Source: Phyllostachys edulis
Lineage: Eukaryota; Streptophyta; Magnoliopsida; Poales; Poaceae
Direction of reading: 5' to 3'
NCBI GenBank assembly: GCA_036346405.1
Contig: CM070563.1
Coordinates: 25,791,600-25,855,599 of the forward strand
DNA: 64,000 nt
Shown here: one piece after another, positions 55,800 to 64,000 of the stretch
Position numbering within the stretch: the stretch's first letter is position 1
Layout: each line of letters starts with the position of its first letter
The notes under the pieces: generated by a model
Told to the model about the DNA's origin: nothing
Database searches by the model: none
What the model saw: only the letters and a program-made list of their open reading frames with translations
Made by a program: the position numbers and the translations under genes

Positions 55800-56855
55800 C
55801 GACCTCTCGGCCGCCTCCCCTCGCTAGCTTTGGGCTCATGAGCAGCCCAATCAAAAAGTTGGGGGCAGCGCTTTGGCTTTGCCTCCTCGCTAGCTTTGGG
55901 CTCATAAGCAGGCCCAATCAAAAAAGTTGGGGGCGGCGCCCTCGGCCGCCTCCCCTCGCTAGCTTTGGGCTCATAAGCAGAGCCCAATCAAAAAGTTGGG
56001 GGCAGGCGCTTTCGCGACCACCCTCCTCGCTAGCTTTGGGCCCGCAAGCGAGCCCAATCAAAAAGTTGGGGGCGGCGCTTTGGCCGCCTCCCCTCGCTAG
56101 CTTTGGGCTCAAAAGCAGCCCAATCAAAAAAGTGGGGGGCGGCTCTCGGCTTTGCCTCCTCGCCGACTTTGGGCTCATAAGCAGAGCCCAATCAAAAAGT
56201 TGGGGGACAGTGCTCTCGGCTTCGCCTCCCCCTCGCTAGCTTTGGGCTTTGCAAACGAGCCCAATCAAAAAAAGTTGGGGGACGGCGTTTTCGGCTTCGC
56301 CTCCCCCTCGCTAGCTTTGGGCTCTGCAAACGAGCCCAATCAAAAAAAAAGTTGGGGGCGGTGCCTCGGCCGCCTCCCCTCGCCCGGCTTTGGGCTCATG
56401 AGCGAGCCCAATCAAAAAAGTTGGGGGACGGCACTTTCGGCTTCGCCTCCCCCTCGCCAGCTTTGGGCTACGCAAACGAGCCCAATCAAAAAAAAGTTGG
56501 GGATGGCACTTTCGGCTTCGCCTTCCCCTCGCTAACTTTAGGCTCCGCAAACGAGCCCAATCAAAAAAGTTGGGAGACGGCACTCTCGGCTTCACCTCCC
56601 CCTCGCTAGCTTTAGGCTCGCAAAGCAGGCGAATCAAAAAGTTGGGGACGGCGCGGCCGCCTCCCTCGCTAGCTTTGGGCTCATAAGCGAGTCCAACCAA
56701 AAAGTTGGGGGCAGGCTCTCGGCCGCCTCCCCTCGCTAGCTTTGGGCTCCGCAAACGAGCCCAATCAAAAAAAAGTTGGGGGACGGAGCTCTTGGCTTCG
56801 GTTCCCCCTCGCTAGCTTTGGGCTCTACAAACGAGCCCAATCAAAAAAAGAAGAG
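55800..56855. repeat. Tandem repeat, about 15 units of 62-72 bp
   Basis: Unit: CGCTAGCTTTGGGCTC(A/C)(G/T).A..CGAGCCCAATCAAAAA then GTTGGGGG(C/A)GGCG(CTTTCGG)CC. Variable A-runs (AAAAA to AAAAAAAAA) change frame between units. Encodes meaningless repetitive peptides in several frames on both strands. Confidence 0.9.
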
Positions 56856-57019
56856 AAAAAAGAAGAAGAGGAAGCAAAACCCCTTCACGCCACTCCAAGT
56901 CACGGGCACACTCGAACATGAGAGGTTGAAGGGGGGACGGTACTAGGCCCCCTGCAGGAGCATCGCGAACGGTTACACCAAAGCAATCAGATACGAGGAT
57001 AGCGGCGACTGCCACGACG

Positions 57020-57665
57020 CGCTGCCTGCCTTGAGGCTATCGCCTCGGCGTGGCGGCCTCGTGTCGGCTTCGCCCCCACGGGCTCTGCTGCTGCTCACCA
57101 CCCGCCTCGAGGCTATCGCCTCGGCGTGGCAGCCTCGCGTCGGCTTTGCCCCCACAGGCTCCGCTGCTGCTCACCGCCCACCTCGAGGCTATCGCCTCGG
57201 CGTGGCGGCCCAGCGTAAACCGCCCCATTGGCTCTGCCGCTGCTCACCGCCCGCCTCGAGGCTATTGCCTCGGCGTGGCGGCCTCGCGTCGGCTTCGCCC
57301 CCACGGGCTCTGCCGTTGCTCACCGCCCGCCTCGAGGCTATCGCCTCGGCATGGCGGCTCCTCGTCGACTTCGCCCCCATGGGCTCCGCCCGCCTCGAGG
57401 CTATCGCCTCGACGTGGCGGCCTCGTGTCGGCTCCGCCCGCTTCGAGGCTATCTCCTCGGTGTGGCGGCCCCGCATCGACTTCGCCCCCACTGGCTCCGC
57501 CGCTGCTCACCACCCGCCTCTGGGCTATCGCCTCGGCATGGCGGCTCCGCGTCGACTTCACCCCCACAAGCTCCGCCCGCCTCGAGGCTATCGCCTTGGC
57601 GTGGTGGCTTCGCGTTGATTTCGCCCCCACGAGCTCCGCCGCTGATCACCGCCCGCCTCGAGGTC
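57020..57665. repeat. Tandem repeat, about 9-10 units of 45-77 bp
   Basis: Unit: CCTCGAGGCTATCGCCTCGG then CGTGGCGGCCTCGCGTCGGC, TTCGCCCCCACGGGCTC, CGCCGCTGCTCACC. Some units lack the CTGCTCACC block. Long open frames through it are repeat artefacts. Confidence 0.88.
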
Positions 57666-60180
57666 GCCGCCAGGCGACCAACGGATCTTCCCGGCACCTC
57701 GGCGCTCCGCCACTGGCCGCCTACGGAGCCCCTCGGCGCTCCGCCTTCGGCCGTCCCTAGAGCCCCTTCACCGGTTCACCTACGTCTCCTAGGGTATCCC
57801 GACTCTCGAGGGGCCGGGGGCGACAGGATTGCGTCCGCTCGCCCCTCGAGACCGCGGGACCTGCCCTCGCGACCTCAGACCACGCAGATGAGGGAGTTGT
57901 CGTAGCAGGGCACCAAGGGGTGCCCCGCACCCTAGGGTCGTCAGAGATACTGGTGTGCCATCAGGGATGCCGTACATGTATAAGCCTACTCTGTATAGCA
58001 TATTTAGGCCATTGTACCAAAATACCCTCTCTCTCTCTTAACATTGTGAGGGCAAGAAGGTAAATGTCCCTCCTTGCCCTCCTATAAATATAGCCCCAAT
58101 GGCCCGTACATGGGGGGGATCTTATTTTCTAACACAAATGAGCAATACAAACATACACTTGTCTTTGGCTTCTCCCTCCGGTCCTTCTCCCAAGACAAAG
58201 GGTACGGAGGGTACTTTGTACCCACTGTCTAGCCTTTTTATGCTACGACAAACACCTTGGCCCACATGTCATCCATTTCCCTTGTCTCCTCCCACTTACC
58301 AGTGGACCCCACTTGTATGTCTCCAATTCTTTTTATTTATTTTAATCCGAAGGAATATTCTCTAGATATTCTTTTCTCTCTCAGTTTCAACATTTCATGT
58401 GAATCTTTCAAAGCTCATATCTTTTGCATCCGAACTCCGTTTGAGCTCATTCAAATGTCTAAATTCATATAAATTCAAGATCTATTTATCTAAGATTTTT
58501 ATTTAATTTTTGGAGTTTTTTTGTTTCTGTTATGTATTTATTTTGTTTATTTTCTTTGTTTACGAGTAGACGTTGATTCTTCGGGAAGTTTTGAGCAAGG
58601 AGGAGTACACCAAGATCAAGATCAATTCTAGGATTTATTCCAAGGCAAGCCATAGTCCTTTGATCATATTGAACCTATGATTTTAAAAGTATATTATTTT
58701 ATACAATTGTATGCTATCTTTACACAAATTGTTTTGGGATTAGCTATTACCTATTGTCATTATGCCTCCATTGATTATTTAAATGCTAAGAATCATTTGT
58801 CACTCTAGCATAGATAATTTTAGTTGGACATATTTGTATCACCAACATGGGTATCGTACAAGATGCTTAGTCAAGCTTGGTTACGATGGTTCCTTATCAT
58901 ATGTGTAATAATGATTAATCTTAACTTAATGAAATATAGAATCGTGGTGGTTAGCTACTTCTGTTATTGAAATTTTTGTACCATGATAGGGTATGTCATT
59001 GGTCTTGGTTAAACAAAATGGTTTTCGCTCGGGCGAGTGGTTGGTGGATAGTGGGGATGTGGGTTTAACACGTCATGGGTTTGTGGTAGACTCGCCTGAG
59101 TAAATTGTCAATGACTTAATCTTGTGCGCCATTGAACTGGGCCTTAACCGTACAACCACATGCCTGATGGGATGGGTTTGGCTAACTAATTTGCAATGTT
59201 TTGATTTGGTTCTGTTTGGGTTGTGTTTGGCGCAATAGGGGGCTAGGTGGGCGAAACCTTAGCAAGTAGAACTGGGTCAAAGCAAAGCTTTGTAAAGGCC
59301 TTGTGATAATCTCTTAGTTGCACACCTACAGAAGTGTGTGAGTGGATATTATAATTTGATTATCTCTTGTGGGTAAAGTTGTACAACCTCTGCAGAGTGT
59401 AAAACTATTCGAATAGCTATGTCCGCGGTTATGGACGTGTCCGGGGATTTCACACGAAAGGTAGAGTTTCTTATAAAATAAGTCGGAGTGTGGATGTGAA
59501 GTTCACTTGATTTATATAATGTTTGTTTGGTGAATAGGTAATTCACTTGGTGGTTTGTGTCGATTGGTGAATTGGGGATTCACTTATCATTGGTTTGGTC
59601 GGGAAGTGAATGGGTAGTTCACTAATTGTTTTAAAGCAATTGTTTACTTATTTATTATTGTTTTTCAATTACACATTTCAATCTATTTATTGTATTTATC
59701 GTCAATGCTGCTTTCTGCAAAAGAACCATACAGCTAACCTTTGTCAAGCCGTGCATGAATACTATTTGCATACATTTCTCTATGGCTTGCTGAGTGCTTT
59801 ATGTACTCACGGCTTTACGCCTTGTTGGTCAGTTGAAGATTATCAAGCCACTCAAGAGTTTTTTTAGAAGGAGGACTATGAAGGTTTTGCGGATTAGGAT
59901 GCGTTCTCCACTCGATTGCTTGTGGGTATGTTGATTGGCCTTTTTAAGAGTTTCGTTCCAATGAAAGAGTTTAATTATTTCTTTAGCCTTGCGTGGCAAG
60001 TTAAGTAAACATTGACCATAAGGTCCAGTTATTATTACTATTTGTTACTTTGAGATCTTTTTAGTTAAATCGAATAAATGGATGGTATTTCATCACTGTT
60101 TTCTGTGTGAGCTAGCAACTGATTTGGGACTAGTTCAGAATGCACAGAGGGTTACTAAATCGTATTTTTGGGTCCTGACA

Positions 60181-61645
60181 TCTTATTTGGCAGAAGTACA
60201 GAAACTCAAAAAGCATTTCTTCGGTTTCCAGATCCAACATATTCCTAGAAAGGATAACTTTCTGGCAGACAAGTTGGCATAGATAGCCTCATCAAGGTCA
60301 CCTGTCCCGTCCAGAGTTTTTCTCGAGCAACTCGATCATCCATCGGTGGTCGAGCGTTCCGAAGACCAGCATGCTCTACTGGTGGTCATACAGATCAATC
60401 CCAGTCGTGATTGGATGACATCAATCTACTATTATCTTCAGCATGGGGCACTTCTTGAAGATAATGTAGAGACCGATCATATAGCATGAAAAGCCAAATC
60501 ATACACTTTGATCGAAAGTATCCTTTACAAACGGGGAGCTCTCAGGGTGTTGATGAGATGCATATCTCAAACGGGTGGTTTTAGGTTATTATCCGATATA
60601 CATGGAGGAGTCTGTGGAGCACATCATTCCTACAGAACTCTGGTCGGTAAAGTCTTCAGACAAGGATACTACTTGCCAACTGCCCTTCATGATGCAAAGG
60701 AACTTGTGACAAAGTGTGTACAATGTTAATTTCATAGTCGACAAGTACACCAACCGGCACAAGCTTTGCAAACCATACATCTTTCTTGGCCTTTTGCAAC
60801 TTGGGGTATAGATATTCTGGGACCTTTTCTAAGGGCACCCGAGGCCTTTGAATTACTTTTTGTCATGATTAATACATTTACAAAATGGATAGAAGCTGAG
60901 CTAGTTGTTAAAATAACAACTAAAGCTGCTAAGAAGTTTCTCACAAGAAACATGATCACACGATTTGGTATACCTAGTCATATAATCACAAATAACGGTA
61001 GCCAGTTTTCGAGCGGGAATTTTCAGGAATTATGCGAGGATCTAGGTATAAAAATACATTACGCTTCCGTTGCTCACCCACAAGGTAATGGGGCAGTCGA
61101 GCGGGCTAATGGTATAATAATGAAAGGAGTAAAACGTCGAGTATTCAACCAGTTACTTAAGCGGTCAGGAATTTGGGCTCAAGAACTTCCCTCTGTATTA
61201 TGGGCCGTTCGAACCACGACCAGTCGTGCGACCGATGAAACACCATTTTTTTATGGTTTACAGTGTTGAAGCCATGCTTCCTCCGGAACTGAAAATTGGC
61301 TCTGCTCGAACTGATTGTTTTAATGAAAATGATCAAACAGAACGATGACTCGATGACATCAATTTCCTTGAAGATAACCAAGCCTTGATATGATCAAAAG
61401 TTTACCAACAAGCCATGAGAAGGTACCACTGTTGTAAGGTGCAACTTCGCAGCCTAGTTGTACGTGATCTGATTTTCAGAAAAAATTCAGAGCTAGACAA
61501 ATCGCAATAAACTTTCTCCCAAATGGGAAGGTCCATACACTGTGGTCGAAGTCACCAGACCTGGTTCGGTATGACTAGCCATATCCGACGAGCGTGTTTT
61601 GTCTAATTCTTGGAATATTGATCAATTGCATAAGTTCTTGGTATA
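60181..61645 (+). pseudogene. End of second RNase H, integrase and C-terminus of element B
   Basis: Resumes after element C as YLAEVQKLKKHFFGFQIQHI then PRKDNFLADKLA. Zinc region: DIHGGVCGAHHSYRTLVG and VTKCVQC. In the core the first two catalytic aspartates are both asparagine (VMINTFTKWIEA and HIITNNGSQFSS); the glutamate in GAVERANG stays. Then QELPSVLWAVRTTTSRATDE and decayed C-terminal text (NKLSPKWEGPYTVVEV-like) to about 61645. Stops at about 60282 and 60487. Confidence 0.85.
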
Positions 61646-62620
61646 GTTTTTCATTTTATTCAATTTCAATAAAAATAAAATATTTGATTCCTTTCAGATG
61701 AGTGTTGTTATTTATATTTTAATTATCCATTATTTGGTCAAATACTATTGTTGTCTGCGATCATCAGAGAAGATCAATTGCTCTCCAACATCCTATCTAA
61801 GGATACCTTTTACTTTTTGGCTCCAACATAGTTGTCCAATGCCGTAAAGGTCCATATCGTGATCATTACAATGATGTTTTTCATGATTCACCACACAATC
61901 TCTTCTTAAAGAATGAAACGAGTAAAAGGGGCATCGCACAGATAACTCAATATAGTTACTTGCATGCTTAAAGATTAAAATACTTTTTTATTCATTTCAA
62001 CATTCTGTTCTTCTCCTGTTTTGCCACTAGTGGGGACGTTCTAGTTGAAATCTCTCCTCTCTGCATGTGATCCTGCCCACTGGAAGGAGTTTCTTAGAGA
62101 TGGTCCTTTTCTTACGATCTTTGCCACTAGTCGAAACTTGAGCATGAATACGTTTCGCAAAGTGTCAATCATGTCTTTGATTCTTAGCAACCTTTACGAC
62201 CAGCTTGAATAATATGTAAAAATAAGAGCACTTATCATTTTTTTCTGCATATATCTTTGCATAATTTCTTGTCATCAAGCAGGTCTTATGATATCTTCTG
62301 ACCATAAAAGTGTGCTATATGGTATTTCGGTTATGTAAAAGATCTAAAACTAGTCGAGTCATACACTGATAACGACCAAATTGATTTTCTAGTGTTAATT
62401 AGATCATTTTTATAACATAATCAGCACATACTTTGTACCATGGTCGTAGCTTTTGCTATTTTTCTTGGTCTACTACTTTTTTTAGTAAGTTTTTATACTA
62501 ACACAAGTAGTCGGGGGCTAGGAAATATATGAGTACTCAGCAAAGTTGAAAAGATAAACATAGACTTTACAGATGACAAAAGGTAAGTTTTTATATTTAT
62601 AATTCTAATATTACATCAAT
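61646..62620 (+). other. 3' untranslated region of element B
   Basis: AT-rich with a single copy of the CTAGTTGAAATCTCTCCTCT ... GCCCACTGGAAGGAG unit (62040-62100) that is tripled in element A, and AGTAGTCGGGGGCTAGG at about 62506. No gene. Confidence 0.55.
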
Positions 62621-64000
62621 CTATTCTTTGGGGCCACCAGACTGGTCGCTATGGGATGGAGATCCGACCTCCATCTCCTCTGCAACCTTGTTTTCTAAGG
62701 GTATTACTCCTTCGAAGATCTTGGTTGCTTCTTCCTCTGAGCAGTTGAAGTCCGCTTCAAGAGCTTGGAGATTGATGGAGGGGTCGGAGGCTTTAAGCTT
62801 TGCCAAATCAAATCTAACTCTATTAGCAACAGTGTCCTTCATGGTCTGTGCATGGTTTTTCCGAGTAGTAGTTAGTAGATTTTAGAGACACTCAACATGT
62901 CGGCTAAGGCAATTGGCCTTCTCCAGGGGATCTCTTAAAAAAGGCAGAAATGCTTGCGATCCCATATTAGCAAGAATTTTGTTGAGACCAATGATCTTCT
63001 CTTCAAGACTCCGCCCGAGTTCTTTCTCCTTATCTTGCTCGAACTCAAGAGCTTTTTCTGTTTATTTTAGCTTCTGGGCTTGCTCTGCATAAGTAAATCA
63101 GAGTTAAGGAAATATAATTAAAACATACAATATCTTGGTTATATTTACGATCAGTTACCTTGAGTCTTCTTCTTGGAAGCTTTGATGGCTTCTTTGTGCT
63201 TGAGGAAGGTTTCATTAAACTTGGTCGACCAGTCTTCGATCGATCGGTCTTTTGCCTTGCACCTCCCTAAGTGAGGCTATAATGGCTTCCTTAGTCTTAG
63301 CCTCCTTTTCAATGTCTTCCAACTTTGTTAAATATGACAAATGGAGAAGTTGAGAAATAACAGAGAATAAAATTGCAAAAAGAGAAGAAGTACCTACTTT
63401 TTAGTTCGGAGTTTCTCTTCTCTGAAATAGTTAACCGCTGGCTCAGTTCTCCGACCATAGTAGCACTCTCCAACATATGCTATAAAAGAATGAAATTCTT
63501 TAAGTTTTAAAACTCCATAAAAATGCCATAAGAGTGGTCGTAAGGTGTTTACTTGGATCGCCTTGTCCGCATATATGGAGTACAAGTTCCCAAATTTTGT
63601 CTTTGATTGATAGTCTGAGACCCTCTTCCAAGCCTCCTCGAGTCTTTTATCATCAAAGACCCGAGGTTGATTGGAAATGTCATGGAGGCAAAGAGACCTC
63701 CTAACTAAAGGACTCCTCTCCTCTAGGTCGACCACTTCGACCACTTCAGTCCCAATAGCGGGCAAAGCCTGCTGGGACTTGTCTTCTGTAGCTTCTACCT
63801 CCATAGGTGCGGTCGGAGCCACCATAGGCTCTTGAGCAGGCATTGGTGTTTCCACCTGCTCGAGGGCTGGCTTGACCTTTCTTTCCTCAGGGGTTTCCTT
63901 CTTAGGAGTGCTCTGATCGCAAGCGACTGGAACACCAGAGGACCTATGAAAAACAAGAGAAAAGGAAGGTCAGGATTTCAAAATACAAGGAGAATTAAAG
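62621..64000 (-). pseudogene. Antisense ORF of element B (C-terminal part, runs off window)
   Basis: Minus-strand pieces: 63394-63855 (153 codons, AQEPMVAPTAPMEVEATEDK, RSLCLHDISNQPR, KRVSDYQSKTKFGNLYSIYA) and 62621-62842 (LQALEADFNCSEEEATKIF), with lysine/glutamate-rich, coiled-coil-like text between 62880 and 63390 broken by stops or introns. The last block ends with EEMEVGSPS, matching EEMQLGSPF at the end of element A's antisense ORF. The N-terminal domain would lie beyond 64000. Confidence 0.65.

Larger units (their letters stand above)
51462..58250 (+). mobile_element. Element E: non-autonomous LTR retrotransposon (LARD-like), complete with target duplication
   Basis: 5' LTR 51462-51821 (360 bp), 3' LTR 57898-58250 (353 bp). 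Both begin TGTCGTAGCAGGGCACC and end TTTTTATGCTACGACA. They differ at about 20 positions by eye, nearly all transitions. Exact 5-bp duplication AACAC (51457-51461, 58251-58255). Primer site TTGGCGCCATCTGTG at 51823. Purine-rich GATGAGGGAGT precedes the 3' LTR. The 6-kb interior has no gag or pol and is filled with repeats, so it relied on another element, probably a Tat type given the primer site. Confidence 0.9.
46998..60180 (+). mobile_element. Element C: gag-only gypsy element with very long LTRs (RIRE3/RIRE8-like)
   Basis: 5' LTR remnant 46998-48191, primer site at 48196, gag 48958-49845, polypurine tract 49902-49914, and 3' LTR 49917-60180 (itself interrupted by element E). The 3' LTR without the insert is about 3.47 kb. 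The 5' copy keeps only its last 1.2 kb. The two LTRs are similar at roughly nine bases in ten by eye. No protease, RT or integrase remains: gag text runs almost directly into the polypurine tract. It sits in the second RNase H of element B. The first 2.3 kb of its 5' LTR and about 80 bp of element B were deleted together. Confidence 0.85.
49917..60180 (+). mobile_element. 3' LTR of element C, interrupted by element E
   Basis: Starts TGTAACATCCCAAAAATTTG and ends TTTTTGGGTCCTGACA. Left part 49917-51461, right part 58256-60180. A promoter-like GC-rich, CT-rich stretch spans 50200-51460. The right part repeats the 5' LTR remnant, including GTTGTACAACCTCTGCAGAG. The bases after the end (TCTTA) should be the target duplication, but its partner has been deleted on the left. 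Confidence 0.85.
38215..64000 (+). mobile_element. Element B: Tat-lineage gypsy retrotransposon with two large nested insertions (runs off window)
   Basis: Plus-strand relative of element A with 5' LTR, primer site, gag, protease, RT, two RNase H regions, integrase, 3' untranslated DNA and antisense ORF. A CACTA transposon sits between gag and protease. Element C sits inside the second RNase H. Joining the flanks across each insertion restores continuous domain order. The 3' LTR is beyond 64000. The 5' start at about 38215 is inferred from the similar TG(A/C)T.. starts of Tat LTRs and the end of copia D text. Confidence 0.85.

Noticed and set aside
52810..55808. CTCTC on both sides of the 2.9-kb AT-rich segment as a target duplication
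   Set aside because: The right copy lies inside the tandem-repeat unit where CTCTCGG is normal, and the segment lacks a matching CA end there.
55754..56754. Repetitive proteins with SPIKKLG or GPKASEGG units
   Set aside because: Products of the 62-72 bp tandem array; variable A-runs shift the frame from unit to unit.
57050..57905. Long overlapping open frames (up to 236 codons) on both strands
   Set aside because: They are read-through of a GC-rich tandem repeat whose frames are all open; peptides are repeats of the unit.

Overview
This window looks like nuclear DNA of a grass (Poaceae). The evidence is the mix of grass-type LTR retrotransposons (Tat/RIRE2-like gypsy with antisense ORFs, BARE/Angela/RIRE1-like copia LTRs, RIRE3/RIRE8-like gypsy LTRs, TRIMs), Stowaway and hAT MITEs, a CACTA element, and a GC-rich, intron-containing GDSL esterase gene. 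Genus cannot be fixed from the sequence. Only one host gene looks intact, the five-exon GDSL esterase/lipase at 26.3-28.0 kb. Almost everything else is nested, decayed mobile DNA. Family names are by recognition, not by database search.

Layout. 1-2785 (minus): a gypsy element with gag, long repeat-rich leader, PBS and LTR, with a pol C-terminus on the far side of the same LTR. 2786-11672 (plus): Tat-type gypsy element A, lacking a 5' LTR, with gag, protease, RT, two RNase H regions, integrase, antisense ORF and 3' LTR. 11.7-15.4 kb: intergenic DNA with MITEs, a foldback and a 262-bp TRIM. 15.47-24.15 kb: a GDSL pseudogene split by a minus-strand copia element. That copia carries a Tourist-like MITE in one LTR, a hAT-like MITE in RT, and a solo copia LTR in integrase. 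The solo LTR itself holds a 1.09-kb hAT element that captured the 5' part of a threonine synthase gene.

24.6-25.5 kb: GTTTCA minisatellite. 26.3-28.0 kb: GDSL gene. About 28.25-32.9 kb: eroded gypsy LTR with a second copy of the solo copia LTR (opposite orientation, perfect 5-bp target duplication). 34.8-36.3 kb: small non-autonomous LTR element with target duplication GTATA, its 3' LTR split by a solo Tat LTR. 36.6-38.2 kb: 5' part of a copia element, cut by Tat element B. Element B runs from about 38.2 kb past the window end. It is split by a 3.28-kb CACTA transposon (41419-44702) and by a gag-only gypsy element (46998-60180). The 3' LTR of that gypsy element is split by a non-autonomous LTR element (51462-58250, target duplication AACAC).

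The most unusual signal is in the non-coding DNA. Arrays of short stem-loops have a near-constant loop and stems whose two arms change together. They occur in the Tat LTRs (loop like AGTTCTTC), weakly in the copia solo LTRs, and most strikingly in a 2.9-kb AT-rich segment at 52.8-55.7 kb (loop mostly AACACAT, AACTCAT or CTACACAAG). No tRNA, rRNA, CRISPR array or bacterial-type operon was seen.
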